A stretch of 64,000 nt of DNA from Kangiella shandongensis (GCF_020005365.1 NZ_JACNML010000002.1:294732-358731), one strand, 5' to 3'. Positions 9,448 to 18,893 are shown, counted from the stretch's first letter. The notes: generated from the letters alone by a model not told the origin. A program made the numbers and translations.

Positions 9448-9743
9448 TCGAGGCTACGCTTGCTCGATGACTATCACAAACAAATTGTGGGTGTCCTAGA
9501 CTTTCCTTCACCATTCTTTCGTGAATGTAGGGTCCATTTCGAAGCGCCCTACCCTTACTTAAGGTTCTAACGTTTAAGACTCACTTTTAATTTCAAAAAA
9601 ATATATGCATAGGATAGAAAACCACTAACTAATGCAGAAGCTAACCCAAACATTGAAACACTCATCACATTAAAATATTGCAGTATACTCTCTGCCAATA
9701 CATAAGAGATAGGCAAAGTAAGAAAAAGCTAGCGTAGCCTCGA
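9448..9743. repeat. Segment flanked by 13-bp copies of the dispersed repeat
   Basis: TCGAGGCTACGCT (9448-9460) and AGCGTAGCCTCGA (9731-9743) are perfect inverted copies of a motif that returns at about 56.6 and 57.8 kb. They enclose about 270 bp of AT-rich sequence holding what seems to be the end of a membrane-protein gene. The whole stretch from 9368 to 9836 otherwise has only the two terminators and no intact gene. Confidence 0.5.
9567..9728 (-). pseudogene. Possible 3' remnant of a membrane-protein gene
   Basis: Read leftward from the inverted repeat at 9731, a frame stays open for about 53 codons, with residues such as LTLPISYVLAESILQYF, MSVSMFGLASALVSGF and ending in LKVSLKR plus a TAG stop. 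It has two hydrophobic segments and a basic tail, like the last helices of a multi-pass transporter or flippase. There is no start codon with a ribosome site. The upstream end coincides with the dispersed repeat. It may be chance in AT-rich DNA, so this is only a candidate. Confidence 0.3.
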
Positions 9744-9808
9744 AAGAGCAGTGGCGATTTCGAGGTTTATATATTTAAACTAACACTACAACTTTTACTT
9801 ATATAGAC

Positions 9809-9832
9809 AAAAAACGCGCCCTTGGGCGCGTT
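9809..9832 (-). terminator. Terminator of the DUF5916 gene
   Basis: Read on the minus strand: AACGCGCC, loop CAAG, GGCGCGTT, then a T-rich run. It starts 5 bp after the stop codon of the gene to the right. Confidence 0.85.
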
Positions 9833-9836
9833 CTTA

Positions 9837-12086
9837 TTACAACTGAAAAGCGTAGCTAAACTTGGTAAATAAAGTCCGTCCCTTTTTCTCGAATTTATCG
9901 ACGGTGTCATCTTCAAAACCGTTATCTGAGTAACCAATATAAAATGCTGTACGTGGGTTCCATTTATAGGTGTAAAGCAGCTGTCGGCTGACTCGGGTTA
10001 AGTTGCTGACTTGATCAGGGTCTACATATAAATCGGTATTGTAGTCAACGTCGCTGTAGCGAACGATAAAGCGCAGGTAACTTTTGGCGCTGAAATGGTA
10101 GTTTGTATTTAAGTTAAAGATTAAAGCATCGAATAATTGCTCATTATTAACTTCAAAATCGGTTTCGCTTACATCGGCTCCTAAGTACCATTCATCGTTA
10201 ACTTGCCATTCGGTATAAACTCCGTAATCGTAGTACTTACCGGGACGAATGTGCGTAAAGTCGATATCGTCGGAAACATCAATATTGAAACCTAGCTTCC
10301 ATTGACTCACAGGGCGAATGCTGCCGTTAATAAAGTAAAAATCCTGATCAAACCAGATCTGCTCAAAGAAATAATCACGACTTCCACCACCAAGGTTCAA
10401 AGAGGAACGCAGGCGGCCATAAAGCTTCATTGAGGCTTCTCGAGTTTGCTCATATTTATCGTGATTACTGGTGAAATGTCTGACGCTGTATTCACCTTTA
10501 ACTTTATACTCGTAAAAGAAATCATCATCGTCACCATACCAGCGATAACCAGCGCCAGCGACATCCTTGGCATTACCAACGATAGTCAGGTAGCCAAGGT
10601 CCATTCGAAAATCTTCATCAAATTCTGTTCGGCTAGCATACCAGCTCCAATGTTTATCGTTATGACCATAGTTCAATCGATAACCTAAACCGGATGTGTT
10701 GGCTGCCATGCCCAGGTCCTGCTGCATATCGTCGGTGTTGTCCGAGTCGGAATACATTACCTGATAGCGCAATTTACCTGCATCGTATAACTGATGTATA
10801 CCATCGACTGAATAGACATTATTGCTATACTCACCCGCCGAACGGTGGGTGGTCATAACGCCCACTTGTGAATTATCACCAACATCAAGCGCATAACGAG
10901 CAACAGCCACATCACTTTCAACGCTTTGGCCGTTGTCATCGCGTAAAGTGTAGACCGAAGAGCCTTGTGCGCCCGGCAGAACAAAACTCGTGGTCTGATC
11001 CCGAGAAACTAGTGCGGCATAAGAATTGCCGTCATTTTTTCCGGTATATTTAATACCGAAGTCGGGGTCAGCAATATTCCGAGTATGCAGCAGTGTGTAT
11101 TGGGTATTAAAATAATCGGCTCCCTCCAGAAAAAATGGTCGCTTCTCGGAGTAAAACAACGAAAACTGCTTATTGACGTCCAGCTGAGCGGCATCGGTTT
11201 CAACTTGTGAGAAGTCGGGGTTTATTGTCGCTCCCAATACTGAGTTATCGGTCACGCCCCAGCGTAGATCAACGCCAGCTTCATAGTCCACGCCCTCACT
11301 TTGCCACTCAGTTCGAGCCGGCGGGTTTCGAGTTTCACTTTTTTGTGCCGCAGTATAGGGAGTCACCTCAAGATTATTTCCGCTGACGATGTTTTCCAGG
11401 CCCTCGGCCTTGCCAATTTGGCATAGAATACAGGACAGATCCCGATCATTTGGTGAGTAGGCGAAACGATGTTGATAATCTCGAGGATAGAAACGAATAA
11501 AATCAATCCCCCAAACCTTTCTCCCTTCTGTATTGGGGAAACGCAACACTTTAAAAGGGATTTCAATTTCGACGGTATAGCCTTGCTTGGTTAATTGCCC
11601 CGCACTATTCCAGATTGCATCCCACGAGGAGTCTTCCCGCCCCAGTACGTCATCTTCAATACTGTCTCCCTGAATGCCATAAGGGTTCACAAAGAAATTA
11701 TAGGCTTTGCGCTCATCATTAAAGGTATCAACCTTAAAGCCAACCGTATCTTCGCCCCAAATTTGATCACGCTTTTTATAGGACGCCTGGATCTTGCTTG
11801 GATCGCTATCATAAGCAACGATACCGACTAATAGTGACTCGCCATTTTCGATAATGTAGGCGGTCGTTTTCTCTATGGGCTTTATATTATGTCGAGGCTG
11901 CGTCTCGAAGCGGTAATCGACCTTGGTTGCATTAGCCCAGAAGGCTTCGTCCAACTTACCATCAACTTTAATATTACTATCCGTTTTTGGAATAGAAATG
12001 GTGGAGTCTTCCGCGTTCACAGAGGGGCCTGTAGCCATCAAAGCGGCTAAAGCAAAGCTTATTATAATATATCCCTGCTTTTTCAT
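9837..12086 (-). CDS. DUF5916 protein: CBM9-like N-terminal domain plus outer-membrane beta-barrel
   Basis: A 749-residue exported protein. A signal peptide (MKKQGYIIISFALAALM, cleaved near NAEDS) is followed by a CBM9-like beta-sandwich with the family motif VDGKLDEAFW (about residues 41-50) and DTFNDERKAYNFFVNPYG, and then a long C-terminal region rich in alternating aromatic/polar strands ending in FTKFSYAFQL, whose terminal residue pattern fits a BamA-recognised barrel strand. DUF5916 proteins are common in marine bacteria; function is not established. A role in binding or passing a glycan or peptide at the outer membrane is only a guess. Confidence 0.8.
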   Translation of the reverse strand: MKKQGYIIISFALAALMATGPSVNAEDSTISIPKTDSNIKVDGKLDEAFWANATKVDYRFETQPRHNIKPIEKTTAYIIENGESLLVGIVAYDSDPSKIQASYKKRDQIWGEDTVGFKVDTFNDERKAYNFFVNPYGIQGDSIEDDVLGREDSSWDAIWNSAGQLTKQGYTVEIEIPFKVLRFPNTEGRKVWGIDFIRFYPRDYQHRFAYSPNDRDLSCILCQIGKAEGLENIVSGNNLEVTPYTAAQKSETRNPPARTEWQSEGVDYEAGVDLRWGVTDNSVLGATINPDFSQVETDAAQLDVNKQFSLFYSEKRPFFLEGADYFNTQYTLLHTRNIADPDFGIKYTGKNDGNSYAALVSRDQTTSFVLPGAQGSSVYTLRDDNGQSVESDVAVARYALDVGDNSQVGVMTTHRSAGEYSNNVYSVDGIHQLYDAGKLRYQVMYSDSDNTDDMQQDLGMAANTSGLGYRLNYGHNDKHWSWYASRTEFDEDFRMDLGYLTIVGNAKDVAGAGYRWYGDDDDFFYEYKVKGEYSVRHFTSNHDKYEQTREASMKLYGRLRSSLNLGGGSRDYFFEQIWFDQDFYFINGSIRPVSQWKLGFNIDVSDDIDFTHIRPGKYYDYGVYTEWQVNDEWYLGADVSETDFEVNNEQLFDALIFNLNTNYHFSAKSYLRFIVRYSDVDYNTDLYVDPDQVSNLTRVSRQLLYTYKWNPRTAFYIGYSDNGFEDDTVDKFEKKGRTLFTKFSYAFQL

Positions 12087-12190
12087 AGATACTGTTATTA
12101 TTTTGACTGAGGGGGGATTATAACGTCCTGATAAATTTTTTGGCTAAAATTTGTAAAGAAATTTGTCGTCAAAACTGCATTAAACGCAAG

Positions 12191-12478
12191 TCACATATGA
12201 CTTTTATCCCGCTGAAGAATTTCAATTAGATGAAAACCAAAGGCTGTTTTGACTGGCCCATGAAGCATCCTTAGTGGGCGTGAGAACACAACCTCATCAA
12301 ACTCCTTAACCATCATGCCCTTTCTAAACACACCCAGCTCACCACCACGCTCTGCAGACGGGCAAAGCGAATACTTCTTTGCCATTGCTGTAAATTCAGC
12401 ACCGGATTCAATGGTCGTTTTTATCTTATGACAGAGTTCTTCATCCTTTACCAGGATATGTCTTGCTGATGCTTTCAT
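12191..12478 (-). CDS. ppiC: Peptidyl-prolyl cis-trans isomerase, parvulin type
   Basis: A 95-residue single-domain parvulin, the size of E. coli PpiC (93 aa), which speeds proline isomerisation in the cytoplasm. Visible motifs: ARHILVKDE at the start, AKKYSLCPSAERGGELG in the middle and TAFGFHLIEIL near the end. No signal peptide. Stands alone between the DUF5916 gene and the GlyGly-CTERM gene on the same strand. Confidence 0.93.
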   Translation of the reverse strand: MKASARHILVKDEELCHKIKTTIESGAEFTAMAKKYSLCPSAERGGELGVFRKGMMVKEFDEVVFSRPLRMLHGPVKTAFGFHLIEILQRDKSHM

Positions 12479-12540
12479 TTGCCCCCTCCCTTATAAAAGC
12501 ACCAGCAAGGTTACACTAATCTACTAGATTTGTGTAGTAT

Positions 12541-13842
12541 TTAACGTTTTACTCTCCTTCTCCAAGCCCCCAGCAGACCTAGCAAACCAATGGTAATCAG
12601 TCCTGTGCTACCGCCGCCAGAGCCGGAACTCGTAGTCGAGCTTGGTGGGTTGGACGTTGATTCACGAGTATCACTATCCGCATCTTCCAGAGGAACCTGT
12701 AGCAGCGGGGAAAACTCTGGCGACACATCATCCAGCACTTCACCGGTATTGGCATCAATAACCTCCAGACGGAAGTCGTAATAACCGGCAGGATAACCCG
12801 ACTGCCAGTTACCACTGATTTCGTAGGCATCTTCCGAGCTATAACCATAAACGGTAAACACATCAGACTCGGTTTCAAAGTACCAGTCACCGCCATTACG
12901 TCTCTGATATAAGTTAACGTAGACATCGCGATCAGAACTGCTTTGAGTGTCAATATCAAACGTTATAGCAAACTCTCGATAAAAACCGTCATCATCCTTA
13001 TCGGTAAAGATTTCCGTTTTAACATTGTCGACATAGGTATCGCTACTGACATTACTCGACTCATAGGTCTTATCTTCCAGCGGAAGATTCGTCAGATCAT
13101 AGTCGTCATAAGGTCCGAGCGTATCGACAATATCGGAGTAGCCATACTCGAATAAATCAATTAAAACTTCGTATTCATCCGGTGGAAAACCTGTATTTAA
13201 ACGCGTTGTCACGCTGTATTCATCGCTACTGTAATCATAGTGAATTTCGAACACATCAGTTGTGTAGTAGTGAGTCCACTGCGAATCACCAATGCGACGA
13301 ATAAATAACTCAGCATAGACGTCATAGTAATCGTCGTAAGCTGCATCGGCGTCGAAATCAACCCTTAACTGACTGTAATAACCATCACCATCATCATCAT
13401 CAAACAATAGAACCGCGGCATCGTGGATATAGAGGTGATCCAGACCGCTTTTCTGGGCGGTCGCAGATGATTTGGGTAGTTCACTGCTGCGCTCGCGTTG
13501 CTTTTGCAACTCAGCACGGGTTTGATTAGGAGTATTTTTTAAATCAAGCGCCTGAAACGCCTTAAGCTCTTCTTCTAAATTAGCGTCGGAAGGCTGGCTG
13601 GTATATATATTTTGACGCTGTAACGACACAGCTTCACCTTTCAAAGGCGTGGTTTCCAGCTTATTATTAACCGTAGTTGTCGTTCTAGCTCGCTTTGCTA
13701 TGGCAGTGGTCGCTTCTGAGCTGGTTTCAGCTGCAACGCTTGTCAGCTCTGCATTTTCGGCAGCATTTAGTTCTGGCGTCGCTAACACAGCCAATAGAAC
13801 CGCAGCGGCTACTGTCGAAAGTTTTGTCGTGACTTTTTGCAT
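12541..13842 (-). CDS. Choice-of-anchor H family protein with GlyGly-CTERM sorting tail
   Basis: An exported, very acidic 433-residue protein. It has a signal peptide cut near NAAENAEL, a Ser/Thr/Gln-rich linker, then two related domains of about 110 residues, each opening with a D-rich strand (LLFDDDDGDGYYSQLRVDFD; EIFTDKDDDGFYREFAITFD) that could bind Ca2+. The C-terminus has a Gly/Ser-rich stretch, SGGGSTGLITIGLLGLLGAW and a basic end, the three-part GlyGly-CTERM signal cut by rhombosortase. It should be processed at the inner membrane and exported to the cell surface. The second of two tandem ATGs (13842) is best spaced from AGGAG. Function unknown. Confidence 0.8.
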   Translation of the reverse strand: MQKVTTKLSTVAAAVLLAVLATPELNAAENAELTSVAAETSSEATTAIAKRARTTTTVNNKLETTPLKGEAVSLQRQNIYTSQPSDANLEEELKAFQALDLKNTPNQTRAELQKQRERSSELPKSSATAQKSGLDHLYIHDAAVLLFDDDDGDGYYSQLRVDFDADAAYDDYYDVYAELFIRRIGDSQWTHYYTTDVFEIHYDYSSDEYSVTTRLNTGFPPDEYEVLIDLFEYGYSDIVDTLGPYDDYDLTNLPLEDKTYESSNVSSDTYVDNVKTEIFTDKDDDGFYREFAITFDIDTQSSSDRDVYVNLYQRRNGGDWYFETESDVFTVYGYSSEDAYEISGNWQSGYPAGYYDFRLEVIDANTGEVLDDVSPEFSPLLQVPLEDADSDTRESTSNPPSSTTSSGSGGGSTGLITIGLLGLLGAWRRRVKR

Positions 13843-14067
13843 CATTCTCTCCTAAGTCTTTCCATACTGTGCCCCAACCTGTCTCTAGCTTTGAACCAAT
13901 ACTTACTGGGGAGCTTGATACTAGTAAAGCAAAAATGAAATGAACCATAACTGAACCAGTATAAACAATTTAACACCAGCGCCTGAGGAAACCCCAGCTA
14001 GATCTTTAGCAATGGTCTTATATAATGAGTGCCAAAATGTAATTACCAACATCAATAGGTTTACTCC

Positions 14068-14793
14068 ATGGCACTTCCGAGCTTCCAGGTTCGCTTAGAC
14101 AGTAACGAAAAGATCACCCCAAAAGTTCATAAGCTGGTTTTTAAACTAGATGATCCCAAGACCATAAGCTACAAGCCGGGACAGTTTGTTTCTTTCATGC
14201 TGCCATCAGAGGACGAACGTCCCATTAAGCGCAGTTATTCGATAGCCAATTTAGAAAAGAGCTCTGATGACACCACTTATATCGAGTTTGTGATTGCCTA
14301 TGTCGAGGGCGGCAAAGCGACCGAATTATTTTTTAATGCCGAGCCAGGTATGCAAATGGAGATGACGGGACCATTCGGCCTGCTTTGCCTGCTGGAAGAG
14401 TTACCGCAGCGTGTCTTTCTGATTGGTACCGGCACTGGCGTTGCACCCTATCGTTGCATGATAGAGCAAATCAAGGCGCGTCCGGAAACCGAGTTTCATA
14501 TCCTGTTTGGTGCTCAGTACCACGAAGATCTGTTTTATCTGGATGATTTTCATCAAGTTGCAGAGCTGGACCATGTGCACTTCTACCCTTGCCTCAGCCG
14601 CGAGGACAAAGAAGGCTGCGCCTCGGGTTATGTACAGACCAAGCTGGCAGAGCTGAATCCTGATGCGGAAACCGATATGGCTTACTTGTGCGGCAACCCT
14701 GACATGGTCGACGACGTTTTTGAGCTGTTAAAAGAGAAAGACTTTGGGGTAAAGCAAGTTAAACGAGAAAAGTACGTATTTAGCCGCTTTTAA
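14068..14793 (+). CDS. Ferredoxin-NADP reductase-family FAD oxidoreductase
   Basis: A 241-residue two-domain flavoprotein. The FAD domain has YKPGQFVSFML and RSYSIAN (the R-x-Y-S flavin motif); the NAD(P) domain has LIGTGTGVAPYRCMI (the GxGxxP motif) and a YLCGNPDMVDD segment near the C-terminus. It resembles ferredoxin/flavodoxin reductases and the reductase parts of oxygenases. There is no [2Fe-2S] domain and no clear partner gene nearby, so the electron acceptor is unknown. Confidence 0.85.
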   Translation: MALPSFQVRLDSNEKITPKVHKLVFKLDDPKTISYKPGQFVSFMLPSEDERPIKRSYSIANLEKSSDDTTYIEFVIAYVEGGKATELFFNAEPGMQMEMTGPFGLLCLLEELPQRVFLIGTGTGVAPYRCMIEQIKARPETEFHILFGAQYHEDLFYLDDFHQVAELDHVHFYPCLSREDKEGCASGYVQTKLAELNPDAETDMAYLCGNPDMVDDVFELLKEKDFGVKQVKREKYVFSRF

Positions 14794-14911
14794 CGACTTT
14801 TAATCGATTTTAAAGAATGAGCAGAAGCTCAATTCAGATTATTGTCAGCTATGCTAGACTTTGGCGATAGAAAAACAATAACTGGTTAACTATCAGTAAT
14901 AGGATGAATAT

Positions 14912-16654
14912 ATGAAGATATTGACAAAAAATGCATCATTTTGTGCCATCAGCCTGTCAGTGCTAATGGCTCTTAGTGCCTGCTCAGAACAGCAAGAATC
15001 CAAGAACAAAAAGTCCGCAGCAGAAACACAGGTTGAGCAAGCTCAAGTCCAGCAAAAAGCTGAAGCTGGTGATTCTGCGAAAGATAGCAAAGCAGAAGAA
15101 GCGGCAGAGTATTCACGCTTCGATATTTACGCTCCTTTTACCCTGACCAGTGATCTAAGCCACTTGTCAGATAATCAGAAGCAAATGATTGGCCACCTTA
15201 TTGATGCTGGCAACATCATGGATAATCTATTCTGGCAGCAGGCCTATGGTGACAAAGAGTCTCTGTTGGCTTCGATAGAAGACCCCAAAGCCAGAAAGTT
15301 CGCTAAAATCAATTACGGCCCCTGGGATCGCCTGGACGGTAACTCGCCTTTCCTGGACTCATACGAGCAGAAAGCTAAAGGTGCGGAGTTTTACCCGGAC
15401 GATATGACGGTAGCCGAATTTGAAGCGTGGGAGCAGGAAGGCAAAAAAGGCCTTTATTCATTCGTTGAGCGTGATGAAGATGATCAGTTAACTCTGGTCC
15501 CTTACTCTGTTAAATTTAAGAGCGAGCTAACTCAGGCCAGTGATCTGTTAAAGCAGGCAGCAGAGTTAGCGGAAAACGAAGACTTTAAAAACTACTTAAA
15601 GCTTCGCGCCGATGCACTGCTCACTGATAACTACCAACCTTCTGACTTCGCCTGGATGGATATGAAAAATAATCCGGTGGAAGTCGTGATTGGTCCAATT
15701 GAAACCTATGAAGATCAGTTATTCGGTTACCGCGCAGCTTTCTCAACGTACGTTCTTATAAAAGATTTAGAATGGAGCGAGCGTTTATCCAAGTTTGCCG
15801 CCTTCCTGCCTGAGTTGCAGAAAGGTTTACCGGTAGACGAGAAATATAAGCAGGAAATGCCTGGAACGGACAGCGATCTGAATGCTTATGACGTGGTTTT
15901 CTATGCTGGCGATAGCAACGCTGGCTCCAAAACCATCGCCATCAACTTGCCTAACGACGAAAAGGTTCAGTTAGCGAAAGGAACGCGCCGCCTGCAGTTG
16001 AAAAATGCTATGCGCGCGAAGTTCGACAAAATTCTGGTACCGATTGCTGATCAGTTAATTGCTGAAGATCAGCGTCAGCACATTACTTTCGACGCCTTCT
16101 TTGCTAATACTATGTTCCACGAAGTTGCACATGGTCTGGGCATTAAGAACACCATCAACGACCAGGGTACCGTCCGCAGTGCCCTGAAAGAAACGGCTTC
16201 TGCGTTAGAAGAAGGTAAAGCCGATATTCTAGGTCTATACATGGTCAGCAAGCTTTACGAGAAAGGCGAAATCGAAGACGGCGAGTTGATGGATAACTAT
16301 GTCACTTTCCTTGCCGGTATTTTCCGCTCAGTTCGCTTCGGCGCCAGCAGTGCACACGGAAAAGCCAATATGGTTCGCTTTAATTACTTTAAAGACAAAG
16401 GGGCATTTGAACGCAATCCTGAAACCGGGCAATACCGCGTTAATTTCGATAAGATGACTCAGGCCATGAACAACCTGTCTGAAAAGATTCTGATCATCCA
16501 GGGTAACGGCGACTATCAGGCTGCGAAGGACTTGCTGGATAACCAAGGCCTTATTGGCGAGCAACTGGCCAAAGATCTTGAGTTACTGGAAGAAAAACAG
16601 ATTCCGGTCGACGTAGTCTTCAAGCAAGGCAAAGATGTTCTAGGTATCAAGTAA
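14912..16654 (+). CDS. M49-like (dipeptidyl-peptidase III-related) zinc peptidase lipoprotein
   Basis: A 580-residue lipoprotein: lipobox LSAC near residue 24 and a charged Gln/Lys/Glu-rich linker. The zinc site is FHEVAHGLG (H403, E404, H407) with the third ligand in LEEGKADILGLY (E433/E434). The short HExxH replaces the HExxxH of classic M49 enzymes, as in bacterial M49-like proteins and the peptidase part of some plant Nudix fusions. Expected to face the periplasm and trim peptides; activity is not proven. AGGATGA ribosome site precedes the ATG. Confidence 0.8.
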   Translation: MKILTKNASFCAISLSVLMALSACSEQQESKNKKSAAETQVEQAQVQQKAEAGDSAKDSKAEEAAEYSRFDIYAPFTLTSDLSHLSDNQKQMIGHLIDAGNIMDNLFWQQAYGDKESLLASIEDPKARKFAKINYGPWDRLDGNSPFLDSYEQKAKGAEFYPDDMTVAEFEAWEQEGKKGLYSFVERDEDDQLTLVPYSVKFKSELTQASDLLKQAAELAENEDFKNYLKLRADALLTDNYQPSDFAWMDMKNNPVEVVIGPIETYEDQLFGYRAAFSTYVLIKDLEWSERLSKFAAFLPELQKGLPVDEKYKQEMPGTDSDLNAYDVVFYAGDSNAGSKTIAINLPNDEKVQLAKGTRRLQLKNAMRAKFDKILVPIADQLIAEDQRQHITFDAFFANTMFHEVAHGLGIKNTINDQGTVRSALKETASALEEGKADILGLYMVSKLYEKGEIEDGELMDNYVTFLAGIFRSVRFGASSAHGKANMVRFNYFKDKGAFERNPETGQYRVNFDKMTQAMNNLSEKILIIQGNGDYQAAKDLLDNQGLIGEQLAKDLELLEEKQIPVDVVFKQGKDVLGIK

Positions 16655-16665
16655 TCAAGCACTTC

Positions 16666-16701
16666 AGCCACCTGATGACTCTACATCGGGTGGCTCCTTT
16701 C
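16666..16701 (+). terminator. Terminator after the M49-like peptidase
   Basis: A 12-bp stem (AGCCACCTGATG / CATCGGGTGGCT, one G-T pair) with loop ACTCTA, followed by CCTTTCC. It lies 11 bp after the stop codon. Confidence 0.8.
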
Positions 16702-16777
16702 CTTCATAACTAACAATTTTCAATAATTTCCTTTAGAATAGCGGTCAATTTATTCATCGGTTTCAGGAGCTTATCCA

Positions 16778-17170
16778 GTGGCGACCTTTTCACTATTAGT
16801 CACCGCTAGCCCACATTCATCGCAGGGACAATATAGCGCATTAGAGTTTACTAAAGCTTTGTTGCAACAAGGCCATACTCTTAAGCGCATATTTTTCTAT
16901 GGTGACGGTGTTTTAGTAGCGAGTCGACTTAACTGCCCTCCTTCCGATGAAATCAATTTGACCAAATCCTGGGCAAAGCTGGCGATTGAACATGACTTTG
17001 AATTAACCGTCTGTGTCACCGCTGCGCTGAAACGCGGTATTACCAATGCTGCGGAAGCAGACCGTAATGCTTTAACTGGCGACAATCTCGATCCAGCTTA
17101 TGAAATCAGTGGCCTTGGCCAATTAACCGAAGCCATGCTTGAAAGCGATCGTTTAATTACGTTTGGGTAA
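16778..17170 (+). CDS. tusD: Sulfurtransferase TusD
   Basis: Subunit of the cytoplasmic TusBCD complex that relays sulfur from TusA to TusE for the 2-thiolation of tRNA wobble uridine 34 (used by MnmA). It is 130 residues, DsrE fold, with the active-site cysteine in LTVCVTAALKRGI. The start is GTG with AGGAGC upstream. First gene of a tight tusD-tusC-tusB-tusE operon. Confidence 0.95.
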   Translation: MATFSLLVTASPHSSQGQYSALEFTKALLQQGHTLKRIFFYGDGVLVASRLNCPPSDEINLTKSWAKLAIEHDFELTVCVTAALKRGITNAAEADRNALTGDNLDPAYEISGLGQLTEAMLESDRLITFG

Positions 17171-17186
17171 GTCTACGGGGATCTAC

Positions 17187-17543
17187 ATGAAACGTCTCAG
17201 TGTTATTTTTAATAAAGCTCCTTACGGCTCTCAGGCTGGCAGAGAATTACTGGATATCGCTTTAATGGCAGCGGCTTTTGATATGGATATCAGTGCTATT
17301 TTTATAGGTAATGGCGTCTATCAGCTGTTGGACAAGCAGCAACCAGATATCCTTCAGCTCAAGAACCATAGCCCAACGTTCAAAGCATTAGAGCTTTACG
17401 GTATTGAGACGATATTGCTGGAACAGGAGGCTCTGGCGCACAGGAACATGACGGAGCCGCAATTACTGGATGTCGCCGAACTGACAGATAACGCGACCAT
17501 TCAGCGCCATATCCAACAATCCGACTTTGTGTTTATGCTGTAG
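17187..17543 (+). CDS. tusC: Sulfurtransferase complex subunit TusC
   Basis: DsrF-type subunit of TusBCD, 118 residues: MKRLSVIFNKAPYGSQAGRE opens with the typical PYG-S motif, then LDIALMAAAFDMDISAIFIGNG. The frame is open from 17163, but the ATG at 17187 with GGGGAT upstream matches the family start and falls after the tusD stop. Confidence 0.94.
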   Translation: MKRLSVIFNKAPYGSQAGRELLDIALMAAAFDMDISAIFIGNGVYQLLDKQQPDILQLKNHSPTFKALELYGIETILLEQEALAHRNMTEPQLLDVAELTDNATIQRHIQQSDFVFML

Positions 17544-17550
17544 GCCATTT

Positions 17551-17808
17551 ATGAAATCACTATATATTCTAAATAATCCAGCAAACTTAGAGCAGTGTTT
17601 ATCCGCCATGGCGCCAGATGATGCCCTATTGCTTATTGAAGATGCGGTACTACTGTGCCACCAACACACCCTGCATAACAGTTATATTCTGGAAGAAGAT
17701 CTGATTGCACGAGGCTTTGCTACTAAGCAGTCACATTGGCAGGCAGTAGACTACCCTCAGTTTGTACAGTTGACCTTACAATACGACAAGACAGTAACCT
17801 GGTTATGA
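17551..17808 (+). CDS. tusB: Sulfurtransferase complex subunit TusB
   Basis: DsrH-type subunit of TusBCD, 85 residues starting [10 protein letters not shown], with [11 protein letters not shown] in the middle. Starts 7 bp after tusC and its stop overlaps the start of tusE in an ATGA, so translation of tusB and tusE is probably coupled. Family members are small and poorly conserved; operon position makes the call secure. Confidence 0.92.
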   Translation: MKSLYILNNPANLEQCLSAMAPDDALLLIEDAVLLCHQHTLHNSYILEEDLIARGFATKQSHWQAVDYPQFVQLTLQYDKTVTWL

Positions 17809-18131
17809 GTATTGATTTAAACGCACTGCCAAGAGATAAAGAAGGCTACTTAACAGACTCGAGCGTCTGGAATGAAGACGTTGCCAGCGCTATCAGTGAA
17901 GAAGAAGGCATTGAGCTGACCGATGACCATTGGCAGGTTATTCGTTATGTACGCCAGTTCTACGAAGAGTTTAATACCAGCCCATCGATTAGACCATTGG
18001 TTAAGTACCTGGCTAAAGAGTGGTCCAGCGAAAAGGGCAACAGCATCTATCTGCACCTATTATTCCCAGAAGGTCCCGCTAAACAGGCAACAAAAATTGC
18101 AGGACTACCCAAACCCGCCCGTTGTATTTAA
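17805..18131 (+). CDS. tusE: TusE/DsrC family sulfur relay protein
   Basis: Takes the sulfur from TusBCD and passes it to MnmA on tRNA. The 108-residue protein has [17 protein letters not shown], the [19 protein letters not shown] helix-turn and the C-terminal PARCI with the catalytic cysteine second from last. The start is the ATG at 17805, overlapping the tusB stop; the frame open further upstream lies inside tusB. Its place straight after tusB favours the tRNA role over sulfite reductase. Confidence 0.95.
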   Translation: MSIDLNALPRDKEGYLTDSSVWNEDVASAISEEEGIELTDDHWQVIRYVRQFYEEFNTSPSIRPLVKYLAKEWSSEKGNSIYLHLLFPEGPAKQATKIAGLPKPARCI

Positions 18132-18239
18132 TATTTGTTACAAGGTTATCATTAAGGTAGCGTTAAGCTGGATTGTTTAGGATAGCAGGCAAGGGTAAAA
18201 TACAACACAACATCAGATCCTTATTTTTGAGGGGAAACT

Positions 18240-18893
18240 ATGAAGAACTTTATGCCTAAGGCATTGATAACACTAACACTTTTAATGCTAAGCATGACAA
18301 GCGCGGCTTTCGAAGACCCCAAGCTGCATTTAGAAGAAGTGACGGAAAAGATCAGTCAGGAAATCTTGCAGAATAAAGCCAAGATAAAAACAGATTCTGA
18401 GTACGCTAAAAACCTCATTGAGACCTACCTGCTGCCGGAAGTCGATAGCGAGTATATGGCGAAACGTATTTTGGGCAAAACCTACTGGATGCAGGCAACC
18501 GAACAGCAGCGCCAAAAGTTTATTGATGAATTCATAGGCTTACTGTTGAACAGTTACGCCAAAGGCCTGGCAAACTATGATGGCCAGCCGATCACCTACG
18601 ACGATACCCAATATTCGAGAAGCGGTAATTTAGCGAATGTTCGCTCAACCATTATCCCTAACGAGGGCGAACCCATTTTGATCGACTACCGCCTTAAAGT
18701 GCAGCCGGATGAAAGCTGGTTAGTGACTGATGTCATTATAGAAGGTGTCAGTATGGCTAAGAGCTACGCTACTCAGTACCGCGAACAAATTGCCAAGGTT
18801 GGCCTTGAAGAAACGCTGAAGCAGCTAGAAGAAGAAAACAAAAGGGCTAAAAGTGCCACAGAAATCAGCGATCAAAAAGAACAGCAGTCATAA
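18240..18893 (+). CDS. MlaC/Ttg2D-family phospholipid-binding protein
   Basis: A 217-residue periplasmic protein with a signal peptide (cleavage near SAAFED) and the MlaC domain: ETYLLPEVDSEYMAKRILGK, WMQATEQQRQKFIDEFIGLL and the DYRLKV / WLVTDVIIEGVSM strands. MlaC shuttles phospholipids between outer and inner membranes. Here it stands alone, without mlaDEFB next to it, so it may work with an Mla system elsewhere or be a paralogue. GAGGGGAAACT ribosome site. Confidence 0.85.
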   Translation: MKNFMPKALITLTLLMLSMTSAAFEDPKLHLEEVTEKISQEILQNKAKIKTDSEYAKNLIETYLLPEVDSEYMAKRILGKTYWMQATEQQRQKFIDEFIGLLLNSYAKGLANYDGQPITYDDTQYSRSGNLANVRSTIIPNEGEPILIDYRLKVQPDESWLVTDVIIEGVSMAKSYATQYREQIAKVGLEETLKQLEEENKRAKSATEISDQKEQQS

